Source: Paracoccaceae bacterium (lineage in GTDB: Bacteria > Pseudomonadota > Alphaproteobacteria > Rhodobacterales > Rhodobacteraceae). From it: 5,500 nucleotides of DNA. Under the pieces are notes generated by a model. It had not been told where the DNA came from and ran no database searches. It saw nothing but the letters and a program-made list of their open reading frames with translations. Below are positions 1 through 4,946 of this stretch, one piece after another (the first letter of the stretch is position 1; every line of letters starts with the position of its first letter). A program made the position numbers and the translations under genes. The stretch spans positions 1 through 5,500 of the forward strand of contig JANSYB010000202.1 of the NCBI GenBank assembly GCA_024742655.1, written 5' to 3'.

Positions 1-56
1 GGCGTCAGCAGGTAAGGCTCCCCCAGTTCGGGGGCGGGAAATACGGTGTCGGGCAT
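1..56 (-). CDS. phnW: 2-aminoethylphosphonate:pyruvate transaminase, N-terminal fragment (runs off the window)
   Basis: Only the first 19 codons are present, reading MPDTVFPAPELGEPYLLTP (the last codon is CCN, so Pro is certain). From family knowledge, PhnW proteins open with a short variable stretch followed by a Y-L-L-T-P-G-P-L-T-T motif, and this N-terminus fits up to the window edge. PhnW is a PLP-dependent class V aminotransferase of the cytoplasm that moves the amino group of 2-aminoethylphosphonate to pyruvate, giving phosphonoacetaldehyde and alanine. The ATG is preceded by GGAG (plus-strand 64-67) at 7 nt, a good ribosome binding site. The gene diverges from an AEP-type LysR regulator and shares a promoter element with the phosphonate monoester hydrolase gene, which supports the call. 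The sequence seen is too short to exclude another class V aminotransferase. Confidence 0.66.
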   Translation of the reverse strand, partial: MPDTVFPAPELGEPYLLT

Positions 57-84
57 GGCGCGGCTCCGGGTGAAACTCACTCCG

Positions 85-113
85 GATATGCGGATTTCTT
101 GCCTATATGTAAA
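85..113 (-). promoter_or_regulatory. candidate promoter of phnW
   Basis: On the minus strand TTTACA (plus 108-113; 5 of 6 to the sigma-70 -35 consensus) is followed after 17 nt by CATATC (plus 85-90; 3 of 6 to the -10 consensus). Transcription would start near 78, leaving a leader of about 22 nt that contains the GGAG at 64-67. The weak -10 suits an activator-dependent promoter. The -35 hexamer is the downstream end of the 31-bp element. This is a visual assignment. Confidence 0.42.
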
Positions 114-138
114 ATCTTTGTTTTCTATTTATCCATAG
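108..138 (-). promoter_or_regulatory. 31-bp conserved element, copy A (probable LysR-type operator)
   Basis: Read toward phnW on the minus strand, this element begins CTATGGATAAATAG and ends GATTTTACA. It matches 1051-1081 at 27 of 31 positions, with all four differences being C/T (G/A) changes. Its first 14 bp form an interrupted dyad, CTAT-N6-ATAG. Its last six bases are the -35-like TTTACA of the phnW promoter. It lies 51 nt from the phnW ATG and 35 nt upstream of the lysR ATG. LysR regulators typically bind a dyad upstream of the -35 in a divergent intergenic region and also repress themselves there, so binding by the neighbouring LysR protein is the natural reading. The repeat is seen directly; the binding is inferred. 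Confidence 0.72.
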
Positions 139-158
139 GTCTGACCAATATCTATCAC

Positions 159-164
159 AGGGAG
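159..164 (+). promoter_or_regulatory. ribosome binding site fixing the lysR start
   Basis: AGGGAG lies 9 nt before the ATG at 174. The alternative in-frame ATG at 99 would add 25 non-conserved residues. It would also place the 31-bp regulatory element inside the coding region, so it is rejected. Confidence 0.7.
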
Positions 165-173
165 CCCAACGCC

Positions 174-1043
174 ATGCGACACAGCCAGCTTCGCGCCTTT
201 CACAACGTGGCCCTGCATGGTGGATTTTCCCGTGCGGCCAAGGCGCTGAACATGACGCAACCGTCCGTTTCCGATCAGGTCAAACGGCTGGAACAGGGCT
301 ATGACGTGTTGCTGTTCTATCGGGAGGCACGGCAGGTGCGATTGACCCCGGCGGGGGAGACATTGTTCCGTCTGACGCGCGAAATGTTCGAGGTCGAGGA
401 ACGGATCGGTGCGCTGCTGGATCAAAGCCGCGCGGCGGTGAGTGGCATACTGCGCATCCTGGCGGATTCGGCCTTGCACATTACCGGGGCGGTGGGCCGG
501 TTCCGCAAGGCACATCCCAAGGTCTTCGTGTCCATCCATACCGGCAACACGGAGGAAGTGCTGCGCCGATTGCGCAACTACGAGGCCGAGGTCGGCGTGG
601 TAGGCAACATGGTGCCCGCGCCTGATCTGGACCTCATTGATCTGGGGCGCACCCCGATCCTTGCCATTGCCAAGAAGGGATATCTGCCGAAAAAGACCAA
701 GGACATGCCCTTTTCCGCGCTGTGCGATCATCCTTTGATCTTTCGCGAAACCGGATCGCGCACCCGCGCCAACCTGGAAGACGCCGCGGCGCGGCTTGGC
801 GTGGACCTTTCGCCCGCGATCGAAGTCGAGGGGCGCGAAGCGATGCGCGAAGTGGTGGCCTCCGGCGCAGGGATCGGATTCATCAGCGAGGCAGAGTTCG
901 GACATGACAGCCGGCTGACACAAATCCAGATCAGGGGTGTCGGCCTTGGCATGTCCGAAGCCTTGGTAACATTGACGGCACGGCGGGATGTGCCGATCAT
1001 ACGCGCGTTCCTGAGATCAATTCAGGGGACGTCAAAGCCATAG
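174..1043 (+). CDS. LysR-family transcriptional regulator, AEP-catabolism-associated type
   Basis: This encodes a 289-aa DNA-binding regulator, close to the usual LysR length of about 300. Residues 1-60 are the winged helix-turn-helix: SQLRAFHNVALHGGFSRAAK, then the recognition segment LNMTQPSVSDQVKRLE, then VRLTPAGE. A linker helix follows (about 62-90), then the periplasmic-binding-protein-like effector domain (about 91-285). The segment GNTEEVLRRLRNYEAEVGVVG (124-144, spanning the effector pocket region) and RETGSRTR (191-198) resemble the LysR subgroup that accompanies AEP degradation genes (TIGR03339-type, from memory). The gene is divergent from the putative phnW and 84 nt upstream of the phosphonate hydrolase, with a copy of the same 31-bp element on each side, so it probably activates both and limits its own expression. 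The effector is unknown; AEP or a related phosphonate is a guess from context. The LysR family is certain; the subgroup is likely. Confidence 0.9.
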   Translation: MRHSQLRAFHNVALHGGFSRAAKALNMTQPSVSDQVKRLEQGYDVLLFYREARQVRLTPAGETLFRLTREMFEVEERIGALLDQSRAAVSGILRILADSALHITGAVGRFRKAHPKVFVSIHTGNTEEVLRRLRNYEAEVGVVGNMVPAPDLDLIDLGRTPILAIAKKGYLPKKTKDMPFSALCDHPLIFRETGSRTRANLEDAAARLGVDLSPAIEVEGREAMREVVASGAGIGFISEAEFGHDSRLTQIQIRGVGLGMSEALVTLTARRDVPIIRAFLRSIQGTSKP

Positions 1044-1056
1044 TTTCTGTCTATGG
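1038..1056. repeat. inverted repeat overlapping the lysR stop codon
   Basis: CCATAG, a 7-nt spacer and CTATGG form a perfect 6-bp inverted repeat. The left arm ends with the TAG stop codon of lysR (1041-1043) and the right arm is the start of element copy B. Together with the ATAG at 1061-1064 this gives three CTAT/ATAG half-sites spaced 11 and 10 bp apart, about one helical turn each. Copy A lacks an equivalent upstream half-site. Confidence 0.5.
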
Positions 1057-1081
1057 GTAAATAGGAAACAGGGATTTTACA
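1051..1081 (+). promoter_or_regulatory. 31-bp conserved element, copy B (probable LysR-type operator)
   Basis: This element begins CTATGGGTAAATAG and ends GGGATTTTACA. It is the second copy of the element found in inverse orientation at 108-138, with 27 of 31 identical positions. The dyad CTAT-N6-ATAG and the terminal TTTACA are both retained. It lies 46 nt before the TTG start of the hydrolase gene, nearly the same distance as copy A from phnW (51 nt). Conservation of sequence, relative orientation and distance indicates a functional operator/activation site shared by the two enzyme genes. Confidence 0.72.
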
Positions 1082-1103
1082 AATGACCCCCGGCTGACAT
1101 GAT
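1076..1103 (+). promoter_or_regulatory. candidate promoter of the phosphonate monoester hydrolase gene
   Basis: TTTACA (1076-1081; 5 of 6 to -35 consensus) and CATGAT (1098-1103; 4 of 6 to -10 consensus) are separated by 16 nt. Initiation would fall near 1110, about 18 nt before the start codon. This mirrors the phnW promoter, where the -35 is also the last six bases of the 31-bp element. Confidence 0.42.
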
Positions 1104-1116
1104 CGCGGGCATCCAT

Positions 1117-1130
1117 GGGGGGTTTTCTTG
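1117..1130 (+). promoter_or_regulatory. G-rich ribosome binding site with TTG start codon
   Basis: Six consecutive G (1117-1122) sit 5 nt before TTG at 1128. No in-frame ATG or GTG precedes the conserved N-terminus: the ATG at 1083 is in frame but hits TGA at 1095, and the ATGs at 1099 and 1115 are out of frame. The TTG start gives MAKRPNILLIVIDQ, which aligns with the start of known phosphonate monoester hydrolases. Confidence 0.65.
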
Positions 1131-2627
1131 GCAAAGCGGCCAAACATTCTGCTGATCGTGATCGACCAGTTCCGCGCCGACCTTTTGGGTCGTGGCCCGT
1201 TGGGACAGGTTGCGCAATTGCCGAACCTCAGGGCGCTGATGGATGAGGCCGTGAGTTTCAAGCGTCACTACTCTGTGGTGGCCCCGTGCGGACCAAGCCG
1301 GGTTTCGTTGCTGACGGGACAATACGCGATGAACCATCGCGCGGTGCGCAACGGCACGCCCCTGCGCCATGATACGCCGACACTTGGCACCGAGATGCGC
1401 AAGGCAGGCTATGTGCCGCAACTCTTCGGATATACGGATACCGCACAAGACCCGCGCGTTCTGAGCCCGGACGACCCGCGCCTTTCGTCTTACGAGGAAC
1501 TGATCAACGGCTTCGACGAGGCCACACGGATGCGTATGGAGACCGATGACAGCGCCTGGCGCGATCATCTGGCCAGTCAGGGTATCTCGCTACCACCCTA
1601 CCCCGACACCTATCGCCCAGCTGGCAACGACATCCGCGATCCGGCGATTTATCCGGCAGATCTGAGCGATACCGCCTTTCTGACAGATCGGTTTCTAGCA
1701 GACATGGGCGCCGCCGCACCGGGTTGGTTCGGTCTGCTGACCTACATCCGGCCGCATCCGCCCTTGGTTGCACCGGCCCCCTATAACGACATGTACGACC
1801 CCGCGGACATGCCACCTGCGGCGCGAGGCGACTACGATTCGCATGCCTATATGAAACCGGCACGGGACAAGCAGACCCCGGCCTCTATGGTGGTGGGATT
1901 CCCGGATCTCGAGGCATCAGAGGACACCACGGCCGCCTTGCGGGCGCTCTACCTCGGGCTGGCCAGCGAGGTCGATCATCACATCGGGCGTATCATCGCG
2001 TGGCTGAAGCAAAGCGGGCTGTGGGAGGAAACAATCCTCGTCGTGACGGCGGATCATGGCGAAATGCTTGGGGATTACGGTCTGTGGGGCAAGGGTACGT
2101 TCCACGATGCCGCCTTTCACGTGCCATTGATCATCCGAGACCCCGCACACCCGGCGCAGCACGGCAAGCGGGTCGAGGAAATGACCGAATCGATAGACGT
2201 CATGCCGACACTGCTGGAGCGCGCAGGCGTCGAGCCACCCCACAGTCTGAACGGTCAAAGCCTGATAACTGAACTGGACGGGACGGGCCCCGCAACAAAG
2301 GAACAGACGGTATCCGAATACGATTTCGGCAACCCGGTAACGCCAAATACATGGATGCAATCGCTTGGCCTGGCGTCAGATCAGTGCAACCTGAACGTCC
2401 TGCGCACGGAGCGGCACAGGCTTGTTCAATTTGGCGGGGCCCTAGCGCCGATCCTTTTCGATATGCACGAAGATGGGGAAGCCCGGGACATTTCGGGACA
2501 GGACGCGCATGTCCCACTGTGTCTTGAACTCACGCAAAAGTTGCTGAGGCACCGGATGACCAAACCCGACAGCCTGTTTGCGCGCACGATGATCGGCGAG
2601 GGCGGCGTGAAAACCGGCATGTTCTGA
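1128..2627 (+). CDS. formylglycine-dependent phosphonate monoester hydrolase / phosphodiesterase (PMH/PehA type)
   Basis: This 499-aa cytoplasmic enzyme of the alkaline phosphatase/sulfatase superfamily has no signal peptide. It is expected to hydrolyse phosphonate monoesters (R-PO2-OR') to a free phosphonate and an alcohol; the family is promiscuous toward phosphodiesters and sulfate esters. Residues matching the Rhizobium leguminosarum PMH active site (from memory) are D13 and Q14 (VIDQ), C54 in the C-x-P-x-R formylglycine motif (CGPSR, 54-58), N75, Y102, H210 (IRPHPP), D309-H310 (TADHGE) and K322 (WGKG). The C-terminal segment SEYDF...LGLASDQCNLNVLRTERHR also follows PMH rather than choline sulfatase or arylsulfatase. 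One position differs: D104 stands where that enzyme has Thr107. Maturation needs a formylglycine-generating enzyme, not seen here. Length is close to the 514 aa of the Rhizobium enzyme. It starts with TTG behind a G-run, lies 84 nt after lysR and carries its own element/promoter. The exact substrate is unknown. Confidence 0.85.
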   Translation: MAKRPNILLIVIDQFRADLLGRGPLGQVAQLPNLRALMDEAVSFKRHYSVVAPCGPSRVSLLTGQYAMNHRAVRNGTPLRHDTPTLGTEMRKAGYVPQLFGYTDTAQDPRVLSPDDPRLSSYEELINGFDEATRMRMETDDSAWRDHLASQGISLPPYPDTYRPAGNDIRDPAIYPADLSDTAFLTDRFLADMGAAAPGWFGLLTYIRPHPPLVAPAPYNDMYDPADMPPAARGDYDSHAYMKPARDKQTPASMVVGFPDLEASEDTTAALRALYLGLASEVDHHIGRIIAWLKQSGLWEETILVVTADHGEMLGDYGLWGKGTFHDAAFHVPLIIRDPAHPAQHGKRVEEMTESIDVMPTLLERAGVEPPHSLNGQSLITELDGTGPATKEQTVSEYDFGNPVTPNTWMQSLGLASDQCNLNVLRTERHRLVQFGGALAPILFDMHEDGEARDISGQDAHVPLCLELTQKLLRHRMTKPDSLFARTMIGEGGVKTGMF

Positions 2628-2697
2628 AACCGGCGTGGTTTACACCCGCGATCTGTCACAAGTTTGTTGCCAAACGAGGGCAAGGAAAGGCAAGTTT

Positions 2698-2728
2698 TTG
2701 CAAAAGAGGCGTGAGTACGTGCAATAAT
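2698..2728 (+). promoter_or_regulatory. possible promoter of the transporter genes
   Basis: AATAAT (2723-2728; 5 of 6 to -10 consensus) is preceded at 19 nt by TTGCAA (2698-2703; 4 of 6), part of the 10-bp palindrome TTTTGCAAAA (2696-2705). The spacing is longer than ideal. If used, the transcript would begin near 2735, at the base of the stem-loop at 2734-2752. No copy of the 31-bp element is present here, so the genes may also be read through from the hydrolase promoter. Confidence 0.3.
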
Positions 2729-2733
2729 CATCA

Positions 2734-2752
2734 GACCGGAGAGACTCCGGTC
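2734..2752 (+). other. perfect stem-loop in the binding-protein leader (first)
   Basis: GACCGGAG, loop AGA and CTCCGGTC form a perfect 8-bp stem. No U-run follows, so it is a poor intrinsic terminator for the hydrolase gene. Its position just after a -10-like hexamer suggests a 5'-terminal mRNA stem, of the kind that slows decay; this is inferred. Confidence 0.5.
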
Positions 2753-2760
2753 AATACAAT

Positions 2761-2777
2761 GGCAGGACCAACCTGCC
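2761..2777 (+). other. perfect stem-loop in the binding-protein leader (second)
   Basis: GGCAGG, loop ACCAA and CCTGCC form a 6-bp stem 8 nt after the first stem-loop and 17 nt before the ribosome binding site of the binding-protein gene. The tandem arrangement in a 177-nt intergenic region points to an RNA-level element. It is also short enough to be chance in GC-rich DNA. Confidence 0.38.
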
Positions 2778-2794
2778 GCGAAATATCCAACGAT

Positions 2795-2799
2795 GGGAG
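2795..2799 (+). promoter_or_regulatory. ribosome binding site fixing the binding-protein start
   Basis: GGGAG lies 5 nt before the ATG at 2805. The in-frame ATG at 2793 overlaps this site and would add MGEN in front of the signal peptide, so 2805 is preferred. Confidence 0.7.
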
Positions 2800-2804
2800 A
2801 AAAC

Positions 2805-4844
2805 ATGAAACGGATACTTCTTTCAGGTGTGGCTCTGGTGGCATTGCCGGGAATGGCCTTGGCCAACTGCCCGGCGATCACGGTTGCCGACATGCAGGGC
2901 ATTGCGCCCGGCGCTTACCCGCAACAATACGAGCTGTCTGAGTTTCAGGACGCCGCAGGCTGCACCATGGAGTTCGCTTCGAACCCCGAAGCCGGCGATC
3001 TGAACGCGCGGATTAAGGGCAACCCGGACCTGCCGTCGCTGGCAGAGCGTCTGCCGGAAGAGCCTCTGGTGGTTGTGCCCTATGCAAGCGCGGGCAAGTA
3101 CGGCGGCGAGTTGGACGTTCTGTCGAACGCGACCGAGGCCGGCACGTCGGACTTCCTGTCGGTGCGTCACGTCAACCTCGTGCGCTATTCCGACGACCTG
3201 CAGACGATCGTGCCCAACGTGGCCAAGTCGTGGGAATGGAACGATGATTTCACGCAGCTGACCTTCAAGCTGCGCAAGGGCCACAAGTGGTCGGACGGCG
3301 CGCCGTTCACCAGTGCCGACGTCAAGTTCTGGCATGACAACCTGATGCTGGATACCAACATCTTCGAAACGCCCAAGGATTACGTGACCGTCGCGGGCGA
3401 GACGATGACGGTGGATGCACCGGACGACGAGACCGTCGTTTTCAACCTGCCCGGACCCAAGCCCGGCCTGCTGGCGCACTTTGCCACGCACTTCGCGCAG
3501 GGCTTCCAGCCCAAGCATTTCCTTGGCCAGTTCCACCCGGGCATCAACCCGGACGCGGACAGCTATGCGCAAAGCCTTGGCTTCGAGAACGGTTATGACG
3601 CGATCAAGGCCTATTACGGCAACTCGGACTGGACGGACACGCCCACCCCGATGCTGTCCAAGCCCGATCTGGTCGACGGGCTGCCCAAGGCCACGATGCC
3701 AACGCTGGAAAGCCACATCTACGTGCGCGACACCACAGAGGGCCGTTACCTTGTCGCCAACCCGTATTTCCACCAGGTGGATACCTCGGGTCAGCAACTG
3801 CCTTACATCTCGACCCAGGACGAGGTCTACATCAACGACAACGAGGTGCGCATCCTGAAGCTGGTCAACGGCGAGATCGACTACAAGTCGCAGTCGCTTC
3901 AACTGGCTTCGGCACCGATCCTTCTGGAAAATCAGGAAAAGTCGGATTACACGATCTACCTGCGTCCGGAAATCACGATCGGCGCGTTCGGCTTCAACGT
4001 CACGCATGAGGATCCGGGCAAGCGCGAGGCCTTCAGCAACCAGAAGTTCCGCGAGGCGATGTCCATCGCGATCAATCGTGACGAGCTGAACGAGGTCGCA
4101 TTCTTTGGTCAGGGCACGCCGCAGCAATATGTCGGTTTCTCGCCTCTGCCGGAGTTCGTCGATCAAGCATGGCTGACCTACAAGACCGAGTTCGATCCGG
4201 ATGCGGCCAAAGCGATGCTGGACGAAATAGGTATGGTCGACACCGACGGTGACGGCATGCGCGAATTGCCGAGTGGGGACAAGATGGTTCTCAACCTGAA
4301 CTTCTCGACGCAGGGCATCGCCGGTCAGACCGTCGAGCTCGTGTCGCAGTTCTGGGCGGATGTGGGGATTGCCTCGGTCGTCAAGGAAGTCACGCCGGAC
4401 GAATATCGCTCGGCCCAGTCGGCCAACCAGCTCGATGTTTCGATGTGGCGCAAGTCGCAGCCGCTGGCCATCGTGCTTGGCAACAACGAGCTGTGGGTGC
4501 CGCCCTATGAAAACTACTTTGGCAACCGCAACGCGATGCTGTGGGCAGAGTGGATGGAATCGGGTGGCTCTGCCGGTGTGGAACCGCCGCAGTGGGCCAA
4601 GGACATGGTGGATGACATCAATGCCCTGCAATCGGCCGACCAGAGCAGCCAGGAGTTCAAGGACATTGCCAGCCGGATGGTCAAGAACATGACCGAAAGC
4701 CTGCTGTTCATCGGGACGGTCAATGCACCGGCGCCGATCTACCGCAACAATGACCTCAAGAACTTCGTCGAGTTCAAGACCCACTCCTACGAGTACTACC
4801 GGACCTATCCGTACCGGGCCTCGCAGTGGTGGCTGGACGAATAA
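2805..4844 (+). CDS. ABC transporter solute-binding protein, family 5 (DppA/OppA type), long form
   Basis: This 679-aa precursor would be exported to the periplasm and deliver solute to the permease encoded next. Residues 1-20 are a classical signal peptide (MKRILLSGVALVALPGMALA) with predicted cleavage A20/N21. Asn before C22 spoils a lipobox, so it is probably a soluble protein. Residues 21 to about 95 are an N-terminal extension holding the only two cysteines, C22 and C53. The family-5 core then begins: GKYGGEL (98-103), IVPNVAKSWEWNDDFT (135-150) and TFKLRKGHKWSDGAPFTSAD (153-172). DTDGDG (479-484) resembles a calcium-binding loop. DppA/OppA proteins are about 540 aa, so this belongs to the larger 600-700 aa branch, whose known substrates vary (peptides, oligosaccharides, opine-like compounds). 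It lies 177 nt after the hydrolase and 102 nt before the permease. A phosphonate ester as substrate is inferred from neighbours only. Confidence 0.88.
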   Translation: MKRILLSGVALVALPGMALANCPAITVADMQGIAPGAYPQQYELSEFQDAAGCTMEFASNPEAGDLNARIKGNPDLPSLAERLPEEPLVVVPYASAGKYGGELDVLSNATEAGTSDFLSVRHVNLVRYSDDLQTIVPNVAKSWEWNDDFTQLTFKLRKGHKWSDGAPFTSADVKFWHDNLMLDTNIFETPKDYVTVAGETMTVDAPDDETVVFNLPGPKPGLLAHFATHFAQGFQPKHFLGQFHPGINPDADSYAQSLGFENGYDAIKAYYGNSDWTDTPTPMLSKPDLVDGLPKATMPTLESHIYVRDTTEGRYLVANPYFHQVDTSGQQLPYISTQDEVYINDNEVRILKLVNGEIDYKSQSLQLASAPILLENQEKSDYTIYLRPEITIGAFGFNVTHEDPGKREAFSNQKFREAMSIAINRDELNEVAFFGQGTPQQYVGFSPLPEFVDQAWLTYKTEFDPDAAKAMLDEIGMVDTDGDGMRELPSGDKMVLNLNFSTQGIAGQTVELVSQFWADVGIASVVKEVTPDEYRSAQSANQLDVSMWRKSQPLAIVLGNNELWVPPYENYFGNRNAMLWAEWMESGGSAGVEPPQWAKDMVDDINALQSADQSSQEFKDIASRMVKNMTESLLFIGTVNAPAPIYRNNDLKNFVEFKTHSYEYYRTYPYRASQWWLDE

Positions 4845-4868
4845 GATCGTTTCTGGTCACTTAGAAAT

Positions 4869-4895
4869 GCCGCGGGCGGTACACCTGCCCGCGGC
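4869..4895 (+). other. GC-rich stem-loop between binding-protein and permease genes
   Basis: GCCGCGGGC and GCCCGCGGC are perfectly complementary over 9 bp. The stem extends to 11 bp with one G-U and one G-C pair, leaving a 5-nt loop (TACAC). No T-run follows, so it is probably not a full rho-independent terminator. Such structures behind binding-protein genes commonly protect the upstream message or reduce readthrough, so that the binding protein is made in excess over the membrane subunits. Confidence 0.62.
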
Positions 4896-4946
4896 CCCAA
4901 TGACAAAGACGCCACCAACCAAGCGTGGCGCGGACGGGAAGACGGT

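Noticed and set aside
99..173. Upstream in-frame ATG extending lysR by 25 residues
   Set aside because: No ribosome binding site precedes it, the added residues are not LysR-like, and the interval contains the conserved 31-bp element and probable operator.
129..923. 264-codon open frame on the minus strand within lysR
   Set aside because: It is antisense to a clear LysR gene, shows no domain and would run through the regulatory element at 108-138 and the lysR leader.
1099..1155. Short out-of-frame ORF (18 codons) starting 29 nt before the hydrolase start, as a possible leader peptide
   Set aside because: It has no convincing ribosome binding site and no run of a regulatory amino acid. The ATG lies inside the proposed -10 hexamer, so it would probably not be transcribed.
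1128..2627. Choline-sulfatase or arylsulfatase identity for the hydrolase
   Set aside because: The C-x-P-x-R motif is shared, but the MNHRAVRN, GYTDT-QDPR and SEYDF...LGL-SDQC segments match phosphonate monoester hydrolases, and the neighbours are phosphonate-related.
2662..2675. GTTTG-TTGC-CAAAC inverted repeat behind the hydrolase gene
   Set aside because: A 5-bp A/T-rich stem in a low-complexity patch is expected by chance and has no U-tract.
2734..2752. Intrinsic terminator for the hydrolase gene
   Set aside because: The stem is perfect, but the following bases (AATACAAT) give no U-tract and the loop is only 3 nt. A leader stem-loop is the better description.
2823..4784. 653-codon open frame on the minus strand
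   Set aside because: It lies entirely antisense to the binding-protein gene, which has a signal peptide, ribosome binding site and family motifs. The antisense translation is R/V/H/L-rich without recognisable domains, as expected of a GC-rich shadow frame.
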